From JAHEEL01 sp942491345 (lineage in GTDB: Bacteria > Actinomycetota > Acidimicrobiia > Spongiisociales > UBA5794), in contig CALOAN010000053.1 of assembly GCA_942491345.1 (NCBI GenBank), forward strand, positions 62,001-126,000: a stretch of 64,000 nt of DNA, written 5' to 3'. Every line of letters starts with the position of its first letter. The first letter of the stretch is position 1. The notes under the pieces are model-generated. The model did no database searches and was not told where the DNA came from. It worked only from the letters and a program-made list of their open reading frames with translations. Positions 35,963 to 44,311 of this stretch are shown piece by piece. The translations under genes were made by a program, and so were the position numbers.

Positions 35963-37597
35963 ATGCAGCTTTCGTACGCGCACGGTTCCACCGATGTCCC
36001 CCTCCTCACTGAGACCGTGGGAGAGAACCTCGAGCACACCACCGCCCGATTCCCCGACCGAGATGCTCTGATCGTCCGACACCAAGGGATTCGCTGCACC
36101 TATCGACAATTCGACGAGGCAACCGATCGGCTCGCCAAATCCTTCCTGCGGCTTGGTGTTGAGCTCGGTGACCGAGTCGGGATCTGGAGCCCCAACAACG
36201 CTGAGTGGGTCGCGGTCCAGTACGCGACCGCGAAGATCGGTGCGATCCTCGTGAACGTCAACCCCGCCTATCGCACGTCGGAGCTGGAGTATGTGCTCAA
36301 CCAGTCGGGTTGCCGTTTCCTCATATCGGCACCGTCGTACCTGACCTCGGACTACCGATCGATGGTGGCAGAGGTTGAGAATTCGGTTCCCGGGCTCGAA
36401 CGGACGATCTTCCTCGATTCGCCGGAGTGGAACGACCTCTTCGATGCCGGCGATGACGTGCCCGATGAGGAGCTCTGGGAGCGCGAGTCGCTCCTCGATC
36501 CAGACCAGCCCATCAACATCCAATACACGTCTGGGACGACGGGTTTCCCCAAGGGGGCAACACTCACCCATCGGAACATCCTGAACAACGGGTTCTTCTG
36601 CGGTGAACGCCTGGGATACTCGGAATGGGATCGTGTCTGCATCCCGGTCCCGTTCTATCACTGCTTCGGAATGGTGATCGGCAACCTCGCCTGCACGACA
36701 CACGGCGCCGCAATGGTGGTGCCATCACCGGGGTTCGACGCGGGGGCCGTGCTCGATGCGGTCGAAGCAGAGGCCTGCACGAGTCTGTACGGCGTGCCGA
36801 CGATGTTCATCGCGACACTCGAGCACGACGACCTCGAGAAACGAGATGTGTCAAGCCTACGTACGGGTGTCATGGCGGGCGCCCCCTGTCCGACAGAAGT
36901 CATGAACCAGGTGATCGACAGGCTCAACATGGACGAGGTCACGATCGCATACGGCATGACGGAGGTCTCACCGGTCGCGACACAAACACTGCGAGACGAT
37001 CCCGTCGAACTGCGCGTGTCAACGGTCGGCGTCGCCCACCCACATGTGGAGATAAAGATCGTCGATCCGGAACTGGGCGAGACGGTAGCTCCCGGCGAAT
37101 CCGGTGAGTTCTGCACACGCGGCTACTCGGTCATGCAGGGCTACTGGAACGAACCCGAGCGGACGCAGGACGCGATCGACAGCGAGGGCTGGATGCACTC
37201 GGGCGACCTCGCCGTCATGGACGCCAACGGCTACGTCAAGATCGTCGGCCGTCTGAAGGACATGATCATCCGCGGCGGGGAAAACGTCTACCCGCGAGAG
37301 ATCGAGGAATACCTCTACACACACCCGGACATCGTCGACGCCCAGGTTGTCGGTGTACCCGACGCCCGCTTCGGCGAGCAGATCATGGCATGGATTCAAA
37401 AGCGCGATGGTTCGCCCCTCAGCGAGGGAGACGTGGTCGACTACTGCAAGGGGCGGATCGCCCATTTCAAAGTCCCGCGATACGTTCGCTTCACGGACGA
37501 ATTCCCGATGACCGTCACGGGGAAGATTCAGAAGTACCGTCTGAGGGAACAGGCAATCCAGGAGCTCGGTCTCGACCCCGGCGACGAGACGACCTAG
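35963..37597 (+). CDS. AMP-dependent acyl-CoA synthetase (fatty-acid CoA ligase type)
   Basis: This is a 544-aa adenylate-forming enzyme. The P-loop YTSGTTGFPKGAT, the YGMTEVSP motif, the hinge WMHSGDLAVMD and GRLKDMIIRGGENVYPREIE, and the C-terminal Lys in TGKIQKYRL are all present. It activates a carboxylic acid, probably a medium- or long-chain fatty acid, to the CoA ester. ATG 35963 has AAAGGA 6 nt upstream. Its stop overlaps the stop of the convergent 119-aa gene. Confidence 0.93.
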   Translation: MQLSYAHGSTDVPLLTETVGENLEHTTARFPDRDALIVRHQGIRCTYRQFDEATDRLAKSFLRLGVELGDRVGIWSPNNAEWVAVQYATAKIGAILVNVNPAYRTSELEYVLNQSGCRFLISAPSYLTSDYRSMVAEVENSVPGLERTIFLDSPEWNDLFDAGDDVPDEELWERESLLDPDQPINIQYTSGTTGFPKGATLTHRNILNNGFFCGERLGYSEWDRVCIPVPFYHCFGMVIGNLACTTHGAAMVVPSPGFDAGAVLDAVEAEACTSLYGVPTMFIATLEHDDLEKRDVSSLRTGVMAGAPCPTEVMNQVIDRLNMDEVTIAYGMTEVSPVATQTLRDDPVELRVSTVGVAHPHVEIKIVDPELGETVAPGESGEFCTRGYSVMQGYWNEPERTQDAIDSEGWMHSGDLAVMDANGYVKIVGRLKDMIIRGGENVYPREIEEYLYTHPDIVDAQVVGVPDARFGEQIMAWIQKRDGSPLSEGDVVDYCKGRIAHFKVPRYVRFTDEFPMTVTGKIQKYRLREQAIQELGLDPGDETT

Positions 37598-37953
37598 CTC
37601 CCGTCACCGAGCGCAGTCGGCTCAACGGCGATGTCTTGGAGATCGCGCACGGCGGCGGACAAGTGGCCCAGCGCCTGCACATAGTCCTGTTTCGTAGCCC
37701 GCCCGGCCCCGAGGTCGATGGCGACGTCCTCGGCTGCGGCCTCGAGCCGGTACAGCGCGTCGCGGAGGTGTTCCCAGCTTCGCCGGCTGATGATCACCTC
37801 GTCGGGTCCAAGATCGCGCCGTTTCGCTTCGCGACGCGCCTCATAGGCCCGCTGGCGGTGAGAGGTCCTGCAGTAGCGCTGAGGGCGGCCCGGTCCACCG
37901 GCCGCCTTGAACGCACCCCCGCACCACGCGCAATGTCTCGTTCGTTCCGTCAC
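37594..37953 (-). CDS. conserved actinobacterial zinc-ribbon-like protein
   Basis: This 119-aa protein begins with a small metal-binding-like motif (HCAWCGGAF, then RPQRYCRTSHRQRAYEAR), followed by a helical region. The CxxC...C...H arrangement and the basic helix suggest nucleic-acid contact. It resembles a conserved actinobacterial hypothetical family. It lies 41 nt downstream of the ABC permease gene and may share its operon. Confidence 0.75.
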   Translation of the reverse strand: MTERTRHCAWCGGAFKAAGGPGRPQRYCRTSHRQRAYEARREAKRRDLGPDEVIISRRSWEHLRDALYRLEAAAEDVAIDLGAGRATKQDYVQALGHLSAAVRDLQDIAVEPTALGDGS

Positions 37954-37994
37954 AGTGATGGAACCCTACCGCGAGGTGCCGATCCCGAGTGGGA

Positions 37995-38735
37995 TCAGAC
38001 TTCGCGCCGTTCCATCCGATAGACGCTGAACGCGATCGCGCCGACCGAGAGCACGACTGCGGAGGCGATCGCACGCCAGTAGACGAAGTCGCCGCCGGCG
38101 ATCAAAGCGTCGTACCCACCGACAAGGTCCGATGGAAGCCACGGGCGAACGGCCGGGATCAGGCCGGCGATGCTGAGGACAATCAATGCTCCAATCGTGA
38201 GGAGCGCCGTTCCGGGGACACTGCGAACGAGAGAAGCGAAGAAGCCCGCCGCGGCGACGGCGAAACAGAGATAGAGCGCTACAAGCAGCGACCCGATGAC
38301 GGTCCCACCGATGCGGGGTGCGTCGATGAGCAATGCGGACAGGACGAAGGCAAGAGCGGATCCGATCAGGAACGAGGCGACGGCGGCGACCATATTGACC
38401 ACATAGCGGGGTTCAAGGATCTTCGCTACGGTGGTTCTCGTTCGGAGAAACGTAGCCATCTCGACGTTCGCGTCGAAAGCGAGGGCCGACGCCGCCACGA
38501 ATGCGATTGCGAGGAGCCCAATCTGGAGGGCGTTCCCGAGGTACTGCGCCATTGCGAGTTCGGGGCTGGCGGGCGGAACCGCGATCTCCACCCCTCCCCC
38601 GAGGCGCTCGACGATTTCGGGAAGGTATTTGGCCGTCGCCGGACCCAGCACTCCGAAGAAGCCGAAGATGCCCAGAAGTATCCAAACACGGTATGTTCGA
38701 ATGAGCCGCAGGTACTCGAGACGCCACAGACTCAC
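37995..38735 (-). CDS. ABC-2 type permease
   Basis: This is a 246-aa membrane protein with about six TM helices of the ABC-2/Nos-type exporter kind. It begins with LWRLEYLRLIRTYRVWILLG, an N-terminal amphipathic segment typical of these permeases. Its start overlaps the ATPase gene stop by ATGA (38732-38735). The transporter's cargo is unknown. If the ATPase gene is really broken, this permease would be orphaned. Confidence 0.85.
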   Translation of the reverse strand: MSLWRLEYLRLIRTYRVWILLGIFGFFGVLGPATAKYLPEIVERLGGGVEIAVPPASPELAMAQYLGNALQIGLLAIAFVAASALAFDANVEMATFLRTRTTVAKILEPRYVVNMVAAVASFLIGSALAFVLSALLIDAPRIGGTVIGSLLVALYLCFAVAAAGFFASLVRSVPGTALLTIGALIVLSIAGLIPAVRPWLPSDLVGGYDALIAGGDFVYWRAIASAVVLSVGAIAFSVYRMERREV

Positions 38736-39617
38736 CGGGTCACCTCGAGGAAGACATCTTCGAGGCTGCGTTCGACTGGTCCCACGGAGACAATCGGCAC
38801 GTCTGCGCGTCCAAGGGCCCGAACGAGCTCTCGCTCGAGCACAGCACCGCTCGCAGCCGTCACGGTAATGGTTTCAGATTCGATTTGGACCCGGCCAACC
38901 CAGCCGTATGACTCGAGAAGCTCGACGAGTTGTGTGCCGTCGCCCCTGATCCGGACGGCGTAGGCAGCTTCGTGTCCAGCGTTGCGAACGAGCTGGTCGA
39001 GCGTTCCCTCGTACACGAGTTGGCCTTGCTTCAGGATGCCGACGGTGTCGCATACTTGCTGGACGTCATCGAGGATGTGGCTCGAGAAGACCACCGTCGA
39101 AGCACCCCTCAGCGCGGAGACCATGTCGAGAACCTCACGTCTCCCCGCCGGATCGAGCGCGGCGGCCGGCTCGTCAAGCAACAGAACCTCCGGCTCTCCG
39201 ACAACGGCCGCAGCGAGACCTAGCCGCTGCAGCATCCCTCGAGAGAAGCCACCGACCTTGCGGTGCGCGACACTTCGAGAGCCCGGTCTGCTCGAGAACG
39301 GCATCAACCGAGCCGTCGGCGATTTCCGGAGCAACCAGCGACCGAGACAAATCAACGACTTCTCTCGCCGTGAGCCAGGAATCGAATCGCGGTGTGTCCG
39401 GTAGCACTCCAATGCGTGTTGCGTTGACTTCGAAGGCACCGGCAGATGGATCTCGCAGGCCCGACAGAATGCCAAGAAGTGTCGTCTTCCCCGCGCCATT
39501 GGGACCCACGAGGCCGTAGACCGAGCCGCGGCCCACCGAAAGGGTCACATCGTCGAGAGCAACGGTCTCCCCGTAGCGTTTGGTGATGTCGTGTGCGTCA
39601 ACAGCGGGGCGTGCCAT
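38732..39617 (-). pseudogene. ABC transporter ATPase with a one-base frameshift
   Basis: Two overlapping frames together make one ABC ATPase of about 295 aa. From ATG 39617 the first frame carries Walker A (VGPNGAGKTTLLG) and reads to VLEQTGLSK. The sense then continues in the next frame as VAHRKVGGFSRGMLQRLGLA, with Walker B LLLDEPAAALDPAG and the FSSHILDDV switch, to a stop at 38732. Removing one base near 39272 restores a continuous protein, so a 1-nt insertion is the simplest cause. Everything else looks intact and the downstream permease is coupled by ATGA. The damage is therefore recent, or it is a sequencing error. Confidence 0.75.
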
Positions 39618-39628
39618 GCGTCCGGATG

Positions 39629-39829
39629 CTACCGCTTGGGAATCGAGGGAGTGCCCGATTCGGGCCGCCGAGAGTCCTCTAGACGTTGAGAAGCGCGAAG
39701 GACCTCGCGGGCCAACGCTTCAAGGTCGGCCTCTTGCTCGACCGCATACGCGACCAGCGGCGAGGCGTCCTGTTCACTGAATCCGTCCGCGGGGAACCGA
39801 GTCGCCAACTCGTCACTCCATACCCACAT
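39629..39829 (-). CDS. small hypothetical protein upstream of ABC ATPase
   Basis: This is a 66-aa acidic protein (WSDELATRFPADGFSEQDAS, then helices rich in Glu and Leu). ATG 39829 is defined by GGAGG 5 nt upstream. It lies 11 nt before the ABC ATPase start, so it probably opens that operon. Its function is unknown. Confidence 0.6.
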   Translation of the reverse strand: MWVWSDELATRFPADGFSEQDASPLVAYAVEQEADLEALAREVLRASQRLEDSRRPESGTPSIPKR

Positions 39830-39970
39830 CGACACCTCCCGGCACCACCGTCCAACACACATCCCGAAGATACCTCAGGTGTCAAACGGCCGTGACCGGG
39901 GAAAACACGCCGGTGTGGTTTCGCTCCGATCAGACGCTCGAACGCGTGCCGCAGCGCGTCGAGGATTGGA

Positions 39971-40978
39971 TCAATCTCGCTCGCGACGCAACCGTTGCCG
40001 CTCTTCGATCTGCCGCCGCACGGTCTTGGTCGCGTGACGCGTCGCACGCCACTCGTGGTAGGCCACCACCGGTCCCGACGTGCGCCACCAGCTCCGGATT
40101 CCGACACCGCGACTGGAGCGGGTCTGTCTTGTGACCTTCCGTTCCTCTTTTCGGCGGCGCAGTCCGATCATCGCACCCGAGGTTGCCGCCGCCCCGTAGG
40201 TCGGGCGCCGCTGGGAGCGGATTGCTAGAAACGCCCCAAGCATCAGGGCAATGGCAATTGCAGCGGCTGCAAACCATACGAGCGTGTTGCTGGAGTCTGA
40301 GTCGCCGCTCGCCGTGCCCCCGAGACCGAGGGGCACAAGGGTCGGCGTCGTCGTTGTCGGTGGGATGGTCGTTGTGGTGGAGGTCGAAGTTGTGGTCGTC
40401 GCCGGACGCGTCGTGGTGGTTATCACCGGACGCGTGGTTGTGGTCGGCGGGACCGTCGTTGTGGTCGTCGCGGTCGAGGTGCTGGTCGTTGTGGGTGCAC
40501 GGGTGGTGGTTGTCGTTTGCCGGGTGGTGGTGGTTGTTGGCCGGGTGGTGGTGGTCACCGGCGGCGCGGTCGTGGTTGTGGTGGGCGGAGCCGTCGTGGT
40601 TGTCGTCGCCGGTGCAACGACGTTGACTGTGAAGGACCCACCTCCCGAACCGCTCGCGTCGAAGATCGATACCGAGTACGAACCAGGAGCGGCACTTGCG
40701 GCCACACGTACGCTCACCTGGCACGGCGATGCAGGACAGGAGGAGCTGACGACCGTCAGCGGCGATGATGCCGACGCGCTGATTCCCCCGACGTCGCTCG
40801 TCGCCGTCGTCGAAACTGTCCGCTGCTCGCCGGCTTCGACGGTTGCCGATCCAGGGCTGACACCCGTGATCGCGGCTTTCGCCGTCTGACTCGGAAACCC
40901 CACGACAACAAGCACCAGCATGCTGGCGAGCATCAATCTCGCGACCGACCCTATCGGTGTGCGTCGATCTGCGATCAC
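39971..40978 (-). CDS. surface protein with Thr/Pro-rich stalk and C-terminal membrane anchor
   Basis: This 335-aa protein has a signal peptide (LMLASMLVLVVVGFPSQTAKA), an Ig-like domain (about 36-122), and a stalk of about 95 aa built from TTTTT/APP/RP repeats. A TM helix follows (VWFAAAAIAIALMLGAFLAI), then a basic cytoplasmic tail of about 80 aa rich in Arg. The layout is that of a wall-spanning surface protein anchored in the membrane, with the Ig-like domain outside. The stalk is likely O-mannosylated (inference). The tail suggests contact with a cytosolic partner or nucleic acid. Confidence 0.75.
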   Translation of the reverse strand: MIADRRTPIGSVARLMLASMLVLVVVGFPSQTAKAAITGVSPGSATVEAGEQRTVSTTATSDVGGISASASSPLTVVSSSCPASPCQVSVRVAASAAPGSYSVSIFDASGSGGGSFTVNVVAPATTTTTAPPTTTTTAPPVTTTTRPTTTTTRQTTTTTRAPTTTSTSTATTTTTVPPTTTTRPVITTTTRPATTTTSTSTTTTIPPTTTTPTLVPLGLGGTASGDSDSSNTLVWFAAAAIAIALMLGAFLAIRSQRRPTYGAAATSGAMIGLRRRKEERKVTRQTRSSRGVGIRSWWRTSGPVVAYHEWRATRHATKTVRRQIEERQRLRRERD

Positions 40979-41079
40979 GTGTCGGACTCCTCTATGCGGC
41001 TATCCGCCTGGAGTGTATCGGTCCTTCCAGCTGCCACCACCCATAGTGGCGGGAATCCTACTGGAGATCGACTCGATTG

Positions 41080-42903
41080 CTAGGGAGCTGAGGGCGGAAA
41101 GGCCTCCGCGTCGAAATTCACGGCGGCCGAGCCCATCCTCACGGTCATCTCGGTCCGCAGCGGAGCGGCGTTGTAGACGTAACCGAGCAGGGGCGCGCCA
41201 ACAAGATCGAGTTGGTGCCGCAGCTCATCTGCAGATCGGACATCCGACCCGTGCCGCACTACAACGAGGCCACGGTCGGCAAGGCCTGCGAGATTGTTCG
41301 AGTAGGCAACCCGAAGGAGCGGCGGCAAATCCATGAACACGAGGTCGAAGCCCGAAGCTGCCTCTTCGAGGAGTCGTTGTGTATGCGGGGACGAGAAGAA
41401 GTCCGAAGGGTCACTCACCTTCGATCCCATCGGCAGCAGCATCACCGTCTCGGTTGATGTACGCGCAACATTGACCATTACGTCCTGAACGGTCGCCGTC
41501 TTCTTGCTCGCGCCGACGTCGGACAGCCCGACGAGTTGCGATGTCGGTTGTGCATCCAACAGGATCTCGGTGAGCTTCTGGTTCCCGAGGTCGGCATCGA
41601 CGACGAGTACCCGCGCGCCACTGCGTGCTGCGGCGTACGCCGTGTTCGCGACAACCACCGACTTCCCATCGAATACGCCAGACGAGAGCACGGCGATCGA
41701 CGTGAAGCCGAGGTTGCCCTTCTCGTCGGCAGACGCGCGCTGCTGAAGCCGGATCGCCCCGGCGACGAACCGGAAGGCTTCGGCCGACGCACTCGCCGGC
41801 GCATCGATCACCGGCAGCAAGGAGCGCACGCGCTCCTCACCGAAGTCCGGAATGTCTGCGAGGAACCGAGTCTGCAGCACCGTCTGTGGGGCGTGGCGAT
41901 CGCCGAACGTTCTGCGCCCCCGCCCAAGCAGCCAGGCGAGTGCAACGCCGAGCACCAGGCCGAAAAGGAAGCCAACAACAACGTAGAGGGTGACGCTGGA
42001 AGGTTCTGCGATCTCCGCCGGGGAGTAGAACACGACACCGCTGCCCGCGATCTCGGCGTCAACGCTGAGCTGATCTCGTCTGGTTTGCAGGTTCCCGAGC
42101 CGGACCCGAGCGTCATCTACTTGCGTCTGAAGGAGAACGAGCGTGGCGTCGTCGTCGTCTTGGGTGAGCACGGTCTGGAGAGTCACGATCTGGAGATTGA
42201 GCGCGCCAAGCCGTGCCACGAACAGGTCGACATCGTCGGCATCGGCACCAGAACCCGGGACACTGATTGCCAGGAGTTCCGCCTGCGCATCCTCGTACTG
42301 CTGCTTGACGTCTTGCCGCGTCTGGTTTGAATCGAGTGTCGCCGCCCACTCGGCGAGCGTCTCTTCGATCTCCAGTTCCAGGAGGGAGATGGTCTCGTCA
42401 AGACCGACGAGCGAAGAGGCATAGGCTGCTGCCGCAGCGGTACGGCCAACGTCTTGGTAGGCCTCCGCAATGGCATTTGTGACCGCAACCGCCTCGTACT
42501 CGCCGTCCTCGCCACTGGCCGAATACGAGATCACGATGAGGTCGCCGGTCTCGCTCGGCGATACCGAGAGGTTCTTCTCGATCTCATCGACCGATACCAC
42601 GACCGGCGGTTCGAGTCCGGCGACAAACTCGGCGGCGCGGCGCGCGACAATCCGAGAGCTGAGGATTGCTGCCTGGCTCTGGACGTATCGCTCCGAGTTC
42701 TCGGGTACGAGTTCGCCGAAGAGATTGGTAGCAAGCGGATCCCGCACCGCAATCGTCGCCTCGGCGGTCCATTCCTCCGCATTGTCCGCGTACAGCCACC
42801 CGAGGCCGGCGAACGCCAGCGCGAGGAGCAGCACGACCCATCGGAACCGCCATGCGGACTCGAGAACCGTGGGTTCGGGTTGGGAGATTGCCTGAGCTGC
42901 CAT
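41080..42903 (-). CDS. Wzz/CpsD-type polysaccharide chain-length protein with tyrosine-kinase domain
   Basis: This is a 607-aa bacterial tyrosine (BY) kinase-like protein controlling exopolysaccharide polymerisation and export. The N-terminal Wzz domain is bounded by TM helices (WVVLLLALAFAGLGWLYA near 25-42 and VTLYVVVGFLFGLVLGVALA near 305). A coiled-coil region (about 155-290) lies between them. The cytoplasmic P-loop domain has Walker A SSGVFDGKSVVVANTA (a variant of the usual PGEGKS loop), Walker A' VLVVDADLG and Walker B LVFMDLPPLL. The C-terminal tail lacks an obvious Tyr cluster, so autophosphorylation may be limited. It opens the polysaccharide region. Confidence 0.85.
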   Translation of the reverse strand: MAAQAISQPEPTVLESAWRFRWVVLLLALAFAGLGWLYADNAEEWTAEATIAVRDPLATNLFGELVPENSERYVQSQAAILSSRIVARRAAEFVAGLEPPVVVSVDEIEKNLSVSPSETGDLIVISYSASGEDGEYEAVAVTNAIAEAYQDVGRTAAAAAYASSLVGLDETISLLELEIEETLAEWAATLDSNQTRQDVKQQYEDAQAELLAISVPGSGADADDVDLFVARLGALNLQIVTLQTVLTQDDDDATLVLLQTQVDDARVRLGNLQTRRDQLSVDAEIAGSGVVFYSPAEIAEPSSVTLYVVVGFLFGLVLGVALAWLLGRGRRTFGDRHAPQTVLQTRFLADIPDFGEERVRSLLPVIDAPASASAEAFRFVAGAIRLQQRASADEKGNLGFTSIAVLSSGVFDGKSVVVANTAYAAARSGARVLVVDADLGNQKLTEILLDAQPTSQLVGLSDVGASKKTATVQDVMVNVARTSTETVMLLPMGSKVSDPSDFFSSPHTQRLLEEAASGFDLVFMDLPPLLRVAYSNNLAGLADRGLVVVRHGSDVRSADELRHQLDLVGAPLLGYVYNAAPLRTEMTVRMGSAAVNFDAEAFPPSAP

Positions 42904-43009
42904 GATCAAAGAAGCCTATCTGTCGCACCGGCGGTACGTTCGAGGAAAGAGGGTATCAACAGCCGCGCAGTGTTGGGGCTGCACCGCCGGAAATCATCGC
43001 TCTGCTCGA

Positions 43010-44137
43010 TCATGGCGCCACGCTTCGTACCACTTCGATGACACGATCCTGCTGCTGCCCACTCAACGACGAGCTCGAAGGGAGACAGAGCCCACGGTCG
43101 AAGAGACGTTCCGAGACTCCGCTCGTTGTCGCGGCAGCCTCCGCAAACACCGGTTGCATGTGCATCGGCTTCCACAGCGGCCGGGACTCGATGTTGTGCT
43201 GTGCCAATTCGTTCATGAGCTGGGTGTTGGTCGCCCCAAACCTACTCGGATCGATCAACACCGCTGTGAGCCAGCGGTTGGATCGCCCGTAGCTTGCCTC
43301 GGGCATGAAGCTGAGGCCGGGCAGGTCACCCAGCGCCGATTCGTATCGATCGAAGATCGCCCGACGCTTCGCAACCCGGTCGTTGAGTGTCTCGAGTTGC
43401 GCTCGGCCAAACGCGGCCAAGAGACTCGACATTCGATAGTTGAACCCCGTCTGCGAGTGTTCGTAGTGCGGAGCCGGATCTCGGGCTTGTGTGGACAGGA
43501 AGAATGCCTGATCGACGAGGTCTCCATCGTCAGAAAGAAGCGCTCCCCCGGTCGATGTCGTCAGGATCTTGTTGCCGTTGAACGAGAGTATCCCGATCTT
43601 CCCGAAACCACCGACCGGTTGATCCTTGTACGTCGCGCCGAGTGCTTCGGCGGCGTCCTCGATTATCGGAATCCCGTGCTCGGAGCAGATCTCTCTGATC
43701 GGGTCGTAGTCGGCCGACTGTCCCACGATATCAACCACGATTGCAGCAGCCGGCGGTCGGCCCGCTGCGGAAGCATCCCTGATCGCGGTGGTGAGGAGCT
43801 CCGGGTCCATGTTCCACGATTGCGCATCGGAGTCGACGAACCACGGTTCGGCGCCGACGAGGCGGAGCGGAGCGACGCTCCCCACGAACGTGAACGACGA
43901 GGCGAGCACCAGGTCGCCTCGTGTGACACCCAGGACCTCGAGCGCGAGGTGTATCGCCGCGGTCCCGGACGACAGCGCGAGAGCGCGTCGTACTCCGACG
44001 ATCTCTTGCAGCTGCGCTTCAAAATGCTCGACGTACGGTCCAAGTGGCCCGATCCAGTTGTCCGCGATCGCCTGCTCGATGTACCGAAGCTCGTCCCCGG
44101 ACGCGTCCGGAGCCGACAGGAATATCCGGTCGTCCAT
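43010..44137 (-). CDS. DegT/DnrJ/EryC1 family aminotransferase
   Basis: This is a 375-aa PLP-dependent sugar aminotransferase. The PLP lysine is Lys190 in SFNGNKILTTSTGG. Other marks are the ALSSGTAAIHLALEVLG helix and VDIVGQSADYDPI, and the PLP ring Asp in IEDAAEALGA. The C-terminal SRPLWKPMHMQPVF segment is typical of PglE/WbpE-like enzymes that aminate UDP-4-keto sugars. ATG 44137 has AAGGAGG about 9 nt upstream. It probably supplies an amino sugar for the polysaccharide made by this locus. Confidence 0.93.
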   Translation of the reverse strand: MDDRIFLSAPDASGDELRYIEQAIADNWIGPLGPYVEHFEAQLQEIVGVRRALALSSGTAAIHLALEVLGVTRGDLVLASSFTFVGSVAPLRLVGAEPWFVDSDAQSWNMDPELLTTAIRDASAAGRPPAAAIVVDIVGQSADYDPIREICSEHGIPIIEDAAEALGATYKDQPVGGFGKIGILSFNGNKILTTSTGGALLSDDGDLVDQAFFLSTQARDPAPHYEHSQTGFNYRMSSLLAAFGRAQLETLNDRVAKRRAIFDRYESALGDLPGLSFMPEASYGRSNRWLTAVLIDPSRFGATNTQLMNELAQHNIESRPLWKPMHMQPVFAEAAATTSGVSERLFDRGLCLPSSSSLSGQQQDRVIEVVRSVAP

Positions 44138-44311
44138 CCACCCCTCCTTGTACCCACCCTGTGTAGTCGCTCGCGAAACCCGACGCGATTGAATCCCGAA
44201 CACGCTACCACGCCGGAACCGACAAGGAAACGTGGAGTGGTCTTCTTGCCACTCCCAGTACTGGGGAGATATACTGGCGCTCGGGCAGAATGGATCGGAA
44301 TCGGGGGCAGC

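Noticed and set aside
34820..36703. Adenosine deaminase extended upstream to about 627 aa
   Set aside because: The extra part is antisense to the acyl-CoA synthetase gene; the deaminase fold starts at 35818.
40330..40615. Short tandem repeats resembling a CRISPR or minisatellite
   Set aside because: They are degenerate Thr/Pro codons encoding the stalk of a surface protein; no regular repeat-spacer structure.
42902..44311. GMC oxidoreductase extended upstream to about 1000 aa
   Set aside because: The extension is antisense to the DegT aminotransferase and lacks coding character.
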